A stretch of DNA of 15,261 nucleotides from Candidatus Egerieousia excrementavium (GTDB lineage: Bacteria > Bacteroidota > Bacteroidia > Bacteroidales > UBA932). A program made the position numbers and the translations under genes. This document shows positions 1 to 8,377 of this stretch, piece after piece. Below the pieces are notes generated by a model. It did no database searches and had not been told where the DNA came from. It saw only the letters and a program-made list of their open reading frames with translations. The first letter of the stretch is position 1. Each line of letters begins with the position of its first letter. The stretch is taken from NCBI GenBank assembly GCA_017694275.1, contig JADINB010000073.1, positions 1 to 15,261 of the forward strand. The letters run 5' to 3'.

Positions 1-1194
1 CATTATTCTGCGCGAGACAGGAAGACCTATCCCCGAGCCGTTCTCCTTTGTCGTGAAGAAAGGGACAAAAATTTGATCCTTGATATCATCACAGACAGGC
101 TGGCCGTCGTCGCTGACATCTATTGCGACCTGCTCCAGTTCGTTAATGCAGCCGGCCCTTACCTTGACATGTGAGGCTCCTGACTCCACACTGTTTTTCA
201 GCAGATTGACAACAACCCTCTCAATCAAAGCCTTGTCTGCGTTTACAATAAGCTCCGCAGGAAGGACCTCTACCGCAAATTCGGCACCGCAACCCTTGAA
301 AAGCAATATTATTCTCTCTAAAAACTCTCTGACAGAAAACAGTCTGCATACGGGTGTGGGAATTGCGGCAAACTTCCGATAGTCTTCAGTAAACCTTATA
401 AGAGACGATGATGTGTTCTGTATGGTTTCCAGACCTTCACGCAACTTTTCCCTGTCGGTGCAGTCCTGCAGCTGCCCGCACAGCGAATTTATGGGCGCAA
501 TACCGTTCATTATCTCATGCGTCAGGACACGTGTAAGTTTCACCCACGCCTCGACCTCATTGCTGTTGATCACATGATAGATATTGTTAAGTACGAAAAT
601 ATCCAGAACCTTCTTTTCAAATGATATTCTGGAACGGCTTGCCGATATTTCCCCACCGCCGTTCTCCATTTTGTACGAAAGCATCTTAATCTCTCCGGGC
701 TGCATTCCAAAGAGTTCGTCCTTAAGTCTGACGTCAATTTTTTCCAGTTGCTCCAGATGGGTGAACACATTCACTCCCAACAATTCAAGCATCTTGTCAT
801 TGCAGATTTCCACGCATCCATTCTCATCGGCTGCAAAAATACCTGCATTCACCTTTTCCATAATAAGCCCGTAATAGCGCTCGTTCCGTCGGGCGTTCTG
901 TTTATCGTCCCGTATAATGGCCGAGATTTTCTCCAGCGCCCTGCTTACTGCCCTGTTGTTGCGGTCGTGAAAACGCATTGAAAAATCATTATTTCTTATT
1001 GCCTCCAGCATAAGGGTTATTTTTGACGAGGCGTTTGCCGCATTTCTGAAAGCCAGGACAAGTACCGTAACAAGTGCCGCAAGACAAATAACGGCCGCAT
1101 AAACCGCACCGTTCTCCAGATAAACAAGGGAGACCGGAAAAGCTGCAGCTGCGACAATGGCAACTGCAGTGGCTATTGCCAGATTGTTTCTCAT
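1..1194 (-). CDS. Sensor histidine kinase, NtrB/NtrY-like, truncated at left window edge
   Basis: This is a membrane histidine kinase expected to phosphorylate the response regulator encoded just upstream. I translated 398 codons from ATG at 1194 with no stop before the window edge; only the C-terminal tail is missing. Two hydrophobic segments (about residues 5-26 and 30-49) are separated by only a few residues, so there is almost no periplasmic sensor domain. A HAMP-like linker (about 58-98) and a PAS-like domain (about 105-160, with GIFAADENGCV) follow. The H-box is LTHEIMNGIAP with His226. The N-box has Asn334 in VVNLLKNSVES, the G1 box is DVSDDGQP (359-366), and the F/G2 region is FFTTKENGSGIGLPVSRRIM (379-398). 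Its ATG overlaps the regulator's TGA as ATGA, which implies translational coupling. The histidine kinase assignment is very secure; the signal is unknown. Confidence 0.95.
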   Translation of the reverse strand, partial: MRNNLAIATAVAIVAAAAFPVSLVYLENGAVYAAVICLAALVTVLVLAFRNAANASSKITLMLEAIRNNDFSMRFHDRNNRAVSRALEKISAIIRDDKQNARRNERYYGLIMEKVNAGIFAADENGCVEICNDKMLELLGVNVFTHLEQLEKIDVRLKDELFGMQPGEIKMLSYKMENGGGEISASRSRISFEKKVLDIFVLNNIYHVINSNEVEAWVKLTRVLTHEIMNGIAPINSLCGQLQDCTDREKLREGLETIQNTSSSLIRFTEDYRKFAAIPTPVCRLFSVREFLERIILLFKGCGAEFAVEVLPAELIVNADKALIERVVVNLLKNSVESGASHVKVRAGCINELEQVAIDVSDDGQPVCDDIKDQIFVPFFTTKENGSGIGLPVSRRIM

Positions 1195-2537
1195 AACAGA
1201 TCTATAGAATAGCGTTTCATCTTATTGTAGAGAGTCTGTCTGGATATGCCGAGCCTCTGTGCGGTAAGAGAAAGATTGCCTCCGCTCTTTTGCAACGCCT
1301 CACAGATTGCCCTTCTCTCCATATCTTCCAGCGTACCGGTCATGCCGCCGGAAGCGACAGCGCCCTCCTCTATCTGCAAGTCTTTTTTCGTGACTTGATT
1401 GGAACTGCACACTATGACCGCCTTCTCAATCACATGACGCAGTTCCCTTATGTTTCCGCGCCAGCTGTATGAAAGCAACGCATTCCTCGCACTTTCACCA
1501 AACGAAAGAGATCTGCCGTATCTTTTTGCAAAATAGTCGAGGAACATTTCAGAAAGAGGAAGTATATCTGCACTCCTTTCACGAAGCGGAGGCAGTTCCA
1601 GATGGATCGTGTTTATTCTGTAAAACAGATCTTCTCTGAAACTTCCGTTTGCAACTGCCTCGTACAGGTTCCTGTTGGTGGCACAGAGAAGCCTTATGTC
1701 TACGGGGACGCTTCTGCTGCTGCCTACTTTTGTCACACAGCGCTTCTGAAGCACATTCAGCAATTTTGACTGCTGGTGCAGCGGGAGATTGCCTATCTCA
1801 TCCAGAAAAAGCGTTCCCCCGTGAGCCTCCTCTATATAGCCCGTCCGCTCCGTACGTGCATCTGTAAAGGCGCCTTTCACATGGCCGAAAAGTTCACTTT
1901 CAAAAAGAGTTTCCACTACAGCTCCCATATCCACACACACCAGTTTGCGGCCTGCCCTGCGGGAGAGTCTGTGTATTTCGCGGGCAAGAAGATCCTTTCC
2001 CGTCCCGTTTTCTCCGGTAATGAGTATGTTTGCATCTGTAACGGCCACTTTTTCCACGGTATCCCTGAGACGCTTCATCACAGAGGTCTGCCCCCAATAC
2101 ATCTGCTCTCCGCCTGTGTCATTCTCAGGAACGCTCCGGTTACCCTTGCTGAATGCATACGCATTGCGCAGCACCTCTACAAGCCTGGTGTTATCCCATG
2201 GCTTCGCGACAAAGTCATAGGCCCCCTCCTTTATTGCCCTTACCGCAAGATCAATATCTGCATAAGCGGTAAAAAGCACCACCGCCACATCGGGAAAGCC
2301 TCTCTTTATCTCCTTGAGCCAGTAGAACCCTTCATTGCCGTTGTTTATGCCTGCCGCAAAGTTCATGTCGAGCAAGACAACATCTGCCGAACGGTCTTTT
2401 ATGGCAGTCAACATACCGGCCGGAGAGGTGAGTGTGGTCACACTGCCGAAGATGTCAGACAGGAGCATCTTCACAGACAGCAGAATATTTCTGTTGTCAT
2501 CTACAACCAGTATGTTTCCCTCTTTTTTCACTGCCAC
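1191..2537 (-). CDS. Sigma54-dependent response regulator, NtrC family
   Basis: 448 residues, the usual length of the family. The receiver domain spans about 8-125, with the acidic pair Asp13/Asp14, phosphoacceptor Asp57 in VVLLDMNF, Thr90 and Lys112. The AAA+ domain (about 145-375) has Walker A GENGTGKD (175-182), the sigma54-contact loop as GAFTDA (222-227, a variant of GAFTGA that keeps the Phe-Thr), Walker B GTLFLDE (241-247), and arginines in the FYRIN and LRER segments. A Fis-type helix-turn-helix is at about 418-441 (LSLTAQRLGISRQTLYNKMK). It should activate sigma54 promoters when phosphorylated by the downstream kinase. The first possible start is GTG at 2537, 15 bases after the permease stop. 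That GTG overlaps a promoter-like box, so GTG at 2531 or read-through translation is also possible. A likely target is its own efflux operon, but this is inference. Confidence 0.95.
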   Translation of the reverse strand: MAVKKEGNILVVDDNRNILLSVKMLLSDIFGSVTTLTSPAGMLTAIKDRSADVVLLDMNFAAGINNGNEGFYWLKEIKRGFPDVAVVLFTAYADIDLAVRAIKEGAYDFVAKPWDNTRLVEVLRNAYAFSKGNRSVPENDTGGEQMYWGQTSVMKRLRDTVEKVAVTDANILITGENGTGKDLLAREIHRLSRRAGRKLVCVDMGAVVETLFESELFGHVKGAFTDARTERTGYIEEAHGGTLFLDEIGNLPLHQQSKLLNVLQKRCVTKVGSSRSVPVDIRLLCATNRNLYEAVANGSFREDLFYRINTIHLELPPLRERSADILPLSEMFLDYFAKRYGRSLSFGESARNALLSYSWRGNIRELRHVIEKAVIVCSSNQVTKKDLQIEEGAVASGGMTGTLEDMERRAICEALQKSGGNLSLTAQRLGISRQTLYNKMKRYSIDLL

Positions 2538-2568
2538 AAATATAGTCCGATTTTATTCGTTTCTCAAA
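2537..2568 (-). promoter_or_regulatory. Candidate Bacteroidota housekeeping promoter for the two-component genes
   Basis: Read on the minus strand, TTTG (2568-2565) is followed by 20 bases and then TATATTTG (2544-2537). This fits the known Bacteroides primary sigma pattern TTTG, 19-21 bases, TAnnTTTG with no mismatch. It begins inside the last codons of the permease gene and ends on the annotated GTG of the regulator. Transcription would therefore start inside the first codons, which implies a leaderless or slightly shorter regulator from this promoter. No transcript evidence is available. Confidence 0.55.
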
Positions 2569-4883
2569 CTCTCCACAGGATTAGAACGGGCTATTCTCAG
2601 GCACTGGCAACTTACGGTTGCCGCCGTAATTGCTGCAAGAACCACAAAGACTGCAAGACAGACCAGAGGATTGAGAGATATCCTGTACGCGAAGTTCTCA
2701 AGCCAGCGCCCGACTACAATCCATGCCACCGCAGTCGCAAAGGCAAAACTTACCGCAAGAATCAAAAGATACCGTCTGTTGAACATCCTCAATATTCCTC
2801 CTGTTGTAGCACCGAATACCTTGCGCACCGCAATTTCCCGCCTTCTGTATTGGCTGTCGAACATTACAAGGCCGAATACTCCGATAATGCTTATAAACAC
2901 CGCAAGCAGCGAGAAAATCGTTATTTGAGAAGATATCTTGCTCTCTTTCTGATATGTTGCATCCAGAATCTGGTCATAGAACCTCAATTCGAAGGCATAT
3001 CCCGGGTCGAATGAATTCAGCACGTCTCTTATGCCAGACATGGCGTCAAACATGTTTGTACCCGCGGCTACCCTCACATTAAGAACAGAGCAGGAGTAAT
3101 CCTTCATCTTGACGACAAGCACCGGCTCGGTTGCAGACCTGAGTGACGAGAATTTGGCATTTTCACAAATTCCTATGATTTCATACCATTCTCCGAACTT
3201 CAGTTTTTTACCCACATCTACAGTCTCCGGAAATTTATCGCGTGTCAATTGATTCACAATTATTACATTGGTATCGCGAGGAGAGAAATCGCGTCCTTCT
3301 ATCAACTCAATGCCCATAGTTTTCATGTAATCCTGCTCCGCAAAAAGAGTGCGTGGATCCACCCTCTCTCCGTTGACATCCTTAAATACCCACCCCTGGG
3401 TATTGCCAGACTCTCCGAGAGTACTCCAGGAAAGGGCTGCTGCCGAGACATAAGGCAGCCTCCGCACCGCTTCCGCAACGGTATTCAGATCTTCAGGCAT
3501 CCGGGCCGGATAACCTATATTGCACACTATCAGTTCATCCTTCGCGAATCCATAATCTGCAGAACGGGTGAGGTAATTTCTTTGGGCCAGCATGAACAAA
3601 GCCGCCATCATAAGCGCGGCAGATGTAAAAAACTGGACTCCTATCACAAATGTCCTGATTGATTTTCCCGCAGGAGAGAGTCCGAAATTCCCCTTCAGGG
3701 CTACGGCGGGAGAATAGGAAGTTGTCCTGAATGCCGGTATTGCCCCCGCAATCAGGGCAACGGCAATCACGACAGCAAAAGCCAACGCCACAGCCGACAA
3801 GTTTTTCACTGGAGATGTTCCCGCCTCAGTAAGTTCCGAAACAGGACTTCCGGACAACAGAGCCAGAAGCCCCAAGGCTGCAAAAAACGACACAAGGCAG
3901 ATAATCAGCGATTCGGCAATTATCGCCCCGCGCAGAGAACTCACAGTAGCGCCAAGTATCTTTTGCATGTTGATACCCTGCAGCTTGACCGGTATAAGTG
4001 AATTGGCAAAATTCACATAATTGATGGCTGCTATCAGGATAATGGCTATTGCTATGGAAACAAGCATCAGTTGCATTGAGGTGCTGACCGGAGTTACAGG
4101 AGAACCGTTCACCCCTTCCAGATACTGTATTTCCGTTATCCCTACAAATTCAAACGAAGTACGGTATGCTTGGTTTCCATATTTTTCGTTTAACTGCTGC
4201 AGATACTGGTTCGTTCCTCTTTCTATCTCCGCCAAAGAATTTCCAGCCTTGACAAACATCGTAAAGCTGTTATATCCCCAGTTATCCATTAACTCGTTGG
4301 GGATGTAAAGTCTGGAATATATTATGTTCTTTATGAAACAGTTTGCAGGAAAATCCTTGTAAACCCCGCTGATGAAGAGCTCTCCTTTCCTGTCTACCGT
4401 TTTGCCCACAACATCGGCCGTGCCAAAATATCTGAGCGCAAAACTTTCCGGAACTATCACCGCATTTTGCTGCTCAAGACAGTTTTCTCCTCCAGCAATC
4501 ATCCTGAAACCAAAGAACTCCGGAAAACCTGAAGAGACACCTACAGTGCTCATTTTCACATAATCCCCATTTACATACCATGTCTGTTCGCCATCGCTAT
4601 ACCCGTAAAGGACATACTGGGCCTTGGGCTGGGACATGGAAGCGATGTTTTCCGCCCATGGATAACTTATATACGTAAAATCGGTTCCGTCGTTGTTTTT
4701 GCTGTAAACCATATAGATATTTTCCGCATCCTTGATAGGGGTGTTAAAGGTGGCATCGCACCACACCTGCATCAGAATCATCATGAAGGCGGCAAAGGCA
4801 ACAGAAAGCCCCAACAGGTTTAGCACGGTAGAAAGCTTGAACCTCTTGAGTATAAAGCGTAGATTCCTAAACAGTGTCTTCAT
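2553..4883 (-). CDS. ABC transporter permease, MacB/FtsX type with two periplasmic core domains
   Basis: 776 residues forming the membrane part of an ABC exporter that couples cytoplasmic ATP hydrolysis to work in the periplasm. I see eight hydrophobic segments: about 20-41, 271-293, 320-344, 362-384, 411-433, 667-690, 712-735 and 748-767. This is two copies of the layout of one helix, a large periplasmic domain and three helices. It matches the duplicated MacB_PCD-FtsX architecture common in Bacteroidota, rather than the single repeat of E. coli MacB, whose ATPase is fused. The C-terminus SNPVESLRNE matches the usual FtsX/MacB ending. The gene starts 2 bases after the ATPase stop. With the ATPase, adaptor and TolC partner it should make a tripartite pump. 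The substrate (peptide, lipid, antibiotic, siderophore or other) cannot be read from the sequence. Confidence 0.93.
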   Translation of the reverse strand: MKTLFRNLRFILKRFKLSTVLNLLGLSVAFAAFMMILMQVWCDATFNTPIKDAENIYMVYSKNNDGTDFTYISYPWAENIASMSQPKAQYVLYGYSDGEQTWYVNGDYVKMSTVGVSSGFPEFFGFRMIAGGENCLEQQNAVIVPESFALRYFGTADVVGKTVDRKGELFISGVYKDFPANCFIKNIIYSRLYIPNELMDNWGYNSFTMFVKAGNSLAEIERGTNQYLQQLNEKYGNQAYRTSFEFVGITEIQYLEGVNGSPVTPVSTSMQLMLVSIAIAIILIAAINYVNFANSLIPVKLQGINMQKILGATVSSLRGAIIAESLIICLVSFFAALGLLALLSGSPVSELTEAGTSPVKNLSAVALAFAVVIAVALIAGAIPAFRTTSYSPAVALKGNFGLSPAGKSIRTFVIGVQFFTSAALMMAALFMLAQRNYLTRSADYGFAKDELIVCNIGYPARMPEDLNTVAEAVRRLPYVSAAALSWSTLGESGNTQGWVFKDVNGERVDPRTLFAEQDYMKTMGIELIEGRDFSPRDTNVIIVNQLTRDKFPETVDVGKKLKFGEWYEIIGICENAKFSSLRSATEPVLVVKMKDYSCSVLNVRVAAGTNMFDAMSGIRDVLNSFDPGYAFELRFYDQILDATYQKESKISSQITIFSLLAVFISIIGVFGLVMFDSQYRRREIAVRKVFGATTGGILRMFNRRYLLILAVSFAFATAVAWIVVGRWLENFAYRISLNPLVCLAVFVVLAAITAATVSCQCLRIARSNPVESLRNE

Positions 4884-4885
4884 GC

Positions 4886-5578
4886 CTACAGTATCATGTG
4901 GTTCATTGTAACAGATGAAATTTTACCGTCGAACATCTCTATGGTTCTGCGGGCATACTCGGCATCGCGCCTGCTGTGGGTAACCATGACAACTGTCGTA
5001 CCCGTATTGTTGAGTTCCATGAGAATTTTCATGACTTCCGTTCCGTTCTTGGAGTCGAGATTTCCTGTAGGCTCATCGGCCAGAATCAGTTCCGGACTGA
5101 GAACCACCGCACGCGCTATGGCCACTCTTTGCTGCTGTCCACCGGATAACTGATGCGGGAAATGTTTTGCACGGTGGCTTATGGCCATTCTCTCCATGAT
5201 TTCGCCTACCATTTCCTTTCTCCTGGCTGGAGCTATCTTCAGGTATGTTATGGGAAGTTCTATGTTCTCATAAACTGTCAGTTCGTCTATAAGATTGAAA
5301 CTCTGAAAAATAAAACCAATCTTGCCTCTCCTGAGGAATGTTCTGTCTCTTTCGTTCAGCGTGGAGACATCCTCGCCGTTGAGGAAATATTTGCCCGATG
5401 TGGGCGTATCAAGCAGCCCGAGAATATTGAGAAGCGTAGTTTTGCCGCATCCCGATGGGCCCATTATACTCACAAATTCACCTTTGCCTACCTCCAGATC
5501 GAGGTTGTCTACCGCTATTGTCTCAACCTCCACGGTACGGAAGGATTTTACAAGATTCTCTGTTTTAATTACACACAT
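4886..5578 (-). CDS. ABC transporter ATP-binding protein, MacB/LolD family
   Basis: 230 residues, typical for LolD/MacB-type stand-alone ATPases. Motifs are complete: Walker A GPSGCGKT (40-47), Q-loop Gln92 in FQSFNLI, signature LSGGQQQR (144-151), Walker B LILADE with catalytic Glu169, D-loop NLDS, and the switch His201 in VMVTHS. It is cytoplasmic and drives the adjacent permease. The start MCVIKTENLVKSF is the normal family beginning, and the Walker A position agrees. The gene lies 39 bases after the adaptor stop. This is the largest gap inside the operon, and most of it is filled by a 22-base sequence repeated elsewhere in the window. No defect is visible. Confidence 0.96.
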   Translation of the reverse strand: MCVIKTENLVKSFRTVEVETIAVDNLDLEVGKGEFVSIMGPSGCGKTTLLNILGLLDTPTSGKYFLNGEDVSTLNERDRTFLRRGKIGFIFQSFNLIDELTVYENIELPITYLKIAPARRKEMVGEIMERMAISHRAKHFPHQLSGGQQQRVAIARAVVLSPELILADEPTGNLDSKNGTEVMKILMELNNTGTTVVMVTHSRRDAEYARRTIEMFDGKISSVTMNHMIL

Positions 5579-5594
5579 ATCAATTATTTTTAAT

Positions 5595-5616
5595 TTTAAA
5601 CTTCGTTTACAATCAC
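5595..5616 (-). repeat. 22-base repeat, copy 1, ahead of the ABC ATPase gene
   Basis: Read on the minus strand, this segment has the core GTAAACGAAGTTTAAA and is identical over 22 bases to 14597-14618 on the plus strand. It starts just after the adaptor stop codon and ends 16 bases before the ATPase ATG. Its core can fold as a small stem, TAAAC-GAA-GTTTA. Both copies sit immediately upstream of a start codon. The function is unknown. Confidence 0.8.
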
Positions 5617-5617
5617 T

Positions 5618-6868
5618 TTATTTGAAAATCAGCTCATTGCTTTTTCCGAACTGCTCATATCCTGAAACCACCACTTTTTCCCCCGGATTGAGTCCTTCAA
5701 GAACTTCGTAATATTGGGGATTCTGGCGGCCAAGCCTTATTTCACGCCTGACAGCCCTGTTTCCGCTCTCGTCCACAACGAAAATCCATGTACCGCCAGT
5801 CTGCGAAAAGAATGAACCGCGTGGCAGTATCAGACTTTCGGCAGACTCACCCAGCCGCAGGTTGATATAATACGACTGCCCGTTTCTAATATTTGACGGC
5901 TTGTCACCTACGAATTCCAAATCTGCCCGGAACTTGCTTTCACGCACATCGGGATAGACCTTTTTCACAGAAAGCCTGAATGTGGTGTCCCGACGGTCGA
6001 ATTCACCCTCGAGCCCCGTGACCACCCTGTCTATATAATGTTCATCTATCTCTGCTTCTATTTTGTGGCCAGACAACACGTTGATTCTGCCAACCATCTC
6101 TCCCGAGGAGATATTCTGCCCCTGCTCCACGTCAAGAAAGCCGAGCTCGCCGTCAACCGGAGCCGACACCGTAAGTTTCGCCCTCCTTTCACGGATAAGA
6201 GCCAGACTCCGCCGCATGTTCTCCAGATCACTCTCCAGCTGCGTCATCTGAAGCGAACGGTAAATGGAATCCTGGCGCAGTCTCTCCGCAACAAGGGAAT
6301 TCTGTTCCATCGCCAGCAGATAGTCTTCCCTGGACTTCAGAAAATCTTCTTTTGAAATCAGGTCTTCTCCATACAGCCTTTTGTACTGGAGATATGTACG
6401 CTCCTTCTGGCGTACGTCAGTCTCCAGCCTGCTCTTTTCAATCAGGTTGTCCAGACGGTCCTGTTCCATGGTGACCTGAGTGTTGCGCAAAAAGTTCTGC
6501 TTTTCAGCAAGATTTGCCTCTGCATTCATGATTTCCAAATCGAGCGTAGAATTGCGCAACTGCAATATCGGCTCACCCTCATGCAGTATGGCTCCCTCAT
6601 CCGCATACTTTTTCTCGACAATTCCACCCTCTTCGGCACTCAACTGTATGGAAAGCGAGGGCTGGACTATCCCTATTATCCTTATATAGTCGCTGAACTC
6701 TCCGCTCTGTACAGTAGCGAACGTTACCGCCGAACGGCTGATTCTGGTTACGGAAGAACCGCTTCCGGCAATGAACCATGCAAGCAATGCAATGGCAAGT
6801 ACAATAACTGCAAGATAAAGTGTCTTTTTCCTGTCAGGAAACTTTTTCTTTTCCAACTTAATATCCAT
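5618..6868 (-). CDS. Periplasmic adaptor (membrane fusion protein), HlyD/MacA type
   Basis: 416 residues. A short basic cytoplasmic tail (residues 1-15, with LEKKKFPDRKK) is followed by one membrane anchor (about 16-35). Next come a beta/lipoyl half-motif (about 70-110), a long charged coiled-coil hairpin (about 110-235), the returning lipoyl half (KLTVSAPVDGELGFLDVEQGQNI) and a beta-barrel and membrane-proximal region to the end. That order is diagnostic of adaptors linking an inner membrane ABC pump to a TolC channel. The gene is 22 bases downstream of the channel gene and 39 bases upstream of the ATPase. The anchor is a transmembrane helix rather than a lipid, unlike the adaptor of the metal operon in this window. 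That fits a MacA role. Confidence 0.93.
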   Translation of the reverse strand: MDIKLEKKKFPDRKKTLYLAVIVLAIALLAWFIAGSGSSVTRISRSAVTFATVQSGEFSDYIRIIGIVQPSLSIQLSAEEGGIVEKKYADEGAILHEGEPILQLRNSTLDLEIMNAEANLAEKQNFLRNTQVTMEQDRLDNLIEKSRLETDVRQKERTYLQYKRLYGEDLISKEDFLKSREDYLLAMEQNSLVAERLRQDSIYRSLQMTQLESDLENMRRSLALIRERRAKLTVSAPVDGELGFLDVEQGQNISSGEMVGRINVLSGHKIEAEIDEHYIDRVVTGLEGEFDRRDTTFRLSVKKVYPDVRESKFRADLEFVGDKPSNIRNGQSYYINLRLGESAESLILPRGSFFSQTGGTWIFVVDESGNRAVRREIRLGRQNPQYYEVLEGLNPGEKVVVSGYEQFGKSNELIFK

Positions 6869-6890
6869 ATCTGATTTATTATATTTTCAT

Positions 6891-8237
6891 TTATCCTAAA
6901 ATCAACATGTTTGTTCTGTAATACTCTAACAGGCGGCGCTTTACCTCAAGCATAAGCGACACCCTCACCAGTTCGGCCTGCGATTCGTACCAGGTATTGT
7001 AAGCCTGCTGCATGTCTGTGAAACTCATAAGCCCCTCCTCATATTTTCTGCCGGCCAGATGATATGCGACAGAATCCGATTCTGTCTTCTTTTCCATTTT
7101 GCCGCACTCCTTGACAAGATTGTCGTAATCTGCAACAGCCTGCCTTATCTGTATGTCCAACTCATATAGCGCCCTCTGGTAATCGGAACGGGCGCTCGAC
7201 TCGGCATTCCTGGCTCTTTTGAGCGTATTGTTGCGCGAGAGACCGTTGAAAAGCGGAATGCTCATGCTTACGCCTACATATTGTCCGAAATTTCCGTTCA
7301 TCTGTTCCCTGAAATTTTCATTCCTGGAACCGAAATGACGGTAATAATAGTCTGAAAGTCCAGCCTGCAGCGAAATTGTCGGAATAAAGGCACCCCTTGC
7401 CTGGCGTACCGCGTATCTCGATGCATCTACGTTAAACTGTGCCTGCAACATTACGGGATTGTTCCTGGAAGCGAAATCCAATATGGTATCGACTTCTCCG
7501 ATTCCTCCCGACAATGCACTGGTTGGCGCAACTGCAACAGGCTCCGGCAACACAAGCGTATCGGAAAGCGGGTAGTTCATGGCATTTTTAAGCGAGAGCA
7601 TGGCTGTCTGCATTTCACCCGTGGTAACGGTATGCACATGGTCATCATCGGCATACTGTGCCCTGGCCTGGCTTACCTCCAGCGCACTGTTCAGGCCAAG
7701 TTCCTTCATCCTGAGCGATTTTTCAAGCAATCTTCGGCTCTCGTCCAGTTTGGCAGCCGTTATTTTGGAAAGGGCTCTGTAATATTGGAGATTCACATAT
7801 GCCTCCATTACAGCCAGGGCCGTTTCATCCTTGATATTCTGAAGATTGTGCATCTGCTGACGCATGCGCATCCTGGCTTCCCTGAAAGAGTTGATTATGC
7901 GCCCCCCCGAAAAGAGCGTCCATGAAGACGACACCCCGTAAGAATTGTTGAAAGTCTTAAGATTGTCGTATGTATTGGTTGCAGGGTCTATGGAACGGCC
8001 GAAATTGTAATCCGCACCTACCGAAGCGTTAAAAGTAGGGAAGAAGGAGGCTATAGAACTTTTATAGTCGCTTCTGAGATTGCTGTACTCAATCTCTCCC
8101 GCCTGCACGTCAAAATTGTGCTCTACCGCATACCGCATGCAGTCATCCATTGTCCAGACTCTGTGCTGCGCTCCCAGCGGAAGAAAAAAGTGCAGCAGGA
8201 ACATGGCTGCAAATACTCTCTTGTTGCTTTTCTTCAT
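6891..8237 (-). CDS. TolC-family outer membrane efflux channel of the ABC cassette
   Basis: 448 residues from ATG at 8237. The reading frame stays open to an upstream ATG at 8282, but that would put 15 polar residues before the signal peptide. The start used here gives a clean one, MKKSNKRVFAAMFLLHFFLP then LGAQ. TolC-type features include WTMDDCMRYAVEHNFDVQAGEIEYSNLR near the N-terminus, two long helical repeats rich in Ala, Arg and Glu, SMSIPLFNGLSRNN in the second half (a typical beta-strand entry) and YNTWYESQAELVRVSLMLEVKRRLLEYY at the end. It forms the outer membrane duct for the MacA/MacB-like complex encoded downstream. It is the first gene of the operon, 140 bases after the Fur-family gene on the same strand, and very likely has its own promoter. 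Confidence 0.93.
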   Translation of the reverse strand: MKKSNKRVFAAMFLLHFFLPLGAQHRVWTMDDCMRYAVEHNFDVQAGEIEYSNLRSDYKSSIASFFPTFNASVGADYNFGRSIDPATNTYDNLKTFNNSYGVSSSWTLFSGGRIINSFREARMRMRQQMHNLQNIKDETALAVMEAYVNLQYYRALSKITAAKLDESRRLLEKSLRMKELGLNSALEVSQARAQYADDDHVHTVTTGEMQTAMLSLKNAMNYPLSDTLVLPEPVAVAPTSALSGGIGEVDTILDFASRNNPVMLQAQFNVDASRYAVRQARGAFIPTISLQAGLSDYYYRHFGSRNENFREQMNGNFGQYVGVSMSIPLFNGLSRNNTLKRARNAESSARSDYQRALYELDIQIRQAVADYDNLVKECGKMEKKTESDSVAYHLAGRKYEEGLMSFTDMQQAYNTWYESQAELVRVSLMLEVKRRLLEYYRTNMLILG

Positions 8238-8249
8238 TGCTTTTCCACT

Positions 8250-8283
8250 TTTGGCACTACATGTATACCACGAAGATGCCAAA
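8250..8283. repeat. Inverted repeat TTTGGCA / TGCCAAA upstream of the channel gene
   Basis: Two perfect 7-base arms, TTTGGCA (8250-8256) and TGCCAAA (8277-8283), are separated by 20 bases and lie 13-46 bases before the channel start. The left arm read on the minus strand forms the -24 part of the sigma54 candidate. The pair could instead be a binding site for a dimeric regulator. Confidence 0.45.
8266..8283 (-). promoter_or_regulatory. Candidate sigma54-type promoter ahead of the efflux operon
   Basis: On the minus strand, TGGCATCTTCGTGGTA (8281-8266) resembles the sigma54 pattern TGGCACG, 4 bases, TTGCW. The -24 TGGCA is intact and the -12 G is correctly spaced, but the -12 C is T and one other T is G. 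A start about 12 bases downstream would give a leader of about 20 bases before ATG 8237. The site is supported mainly by the sigma54-activator gene in the same operon. It is a weak match and needs transcript mapping. Confidence 0.3.
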
Positions 8284-8333
8284 CTTACAACTACAAGAAT
8301 TACAACAGTATACTCAAACAGAATATTGGAAAG

Positions 8334-8356
8334 GTGTCAAAAAACGAGACAGACAC
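8334..8356. promoter_or_regulatory. Candidate upstream activator site (inverted repeat GTGTC / GACAC)
   Basis: GTGTC (8334-8338) and GACAC (8352-8356) form an inverted repeat with 13 bases between the arms. An inner TGTC/GACA pair shares the same region. It lies about 50-90 bases upstream of the sigma54 candidate, a usual place for NtrC-type enhancer sites. The remainder of the intergenic stretch 8238-8377 is AT-rich and shows no other gene or clear terminator. Confidence 0.25.
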
Positions 8357-8377
8357 TATAAAAAAACAAGACAATGG

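Noticed and set aside
1776..3014. Long plus-strand open frame of about 412 codons opposite the regulator and permease genes
   Set aside because: It lies antisense to two strongly supported genes, spans their boundary, and its translation is rich in Cys, His and Arg with no recognisable domain; it is a shadow frame.
8250..8266. Plus-strand TTTGGCACTACATGTAT as a rightward sigma54 promoter
   Set aside because: The -12 GC is absent (AT at the required spacing), and it points into the 3' end of the minus-strand Fur-family gene with no plus-strand gene to serve.
8238..8282. Longer start (ATG 8282) for the TolC-like channel
   Set aside because: It would place 15 polar residues ahead of an otherwise normal signal peptide and would run through the candidate promoter.
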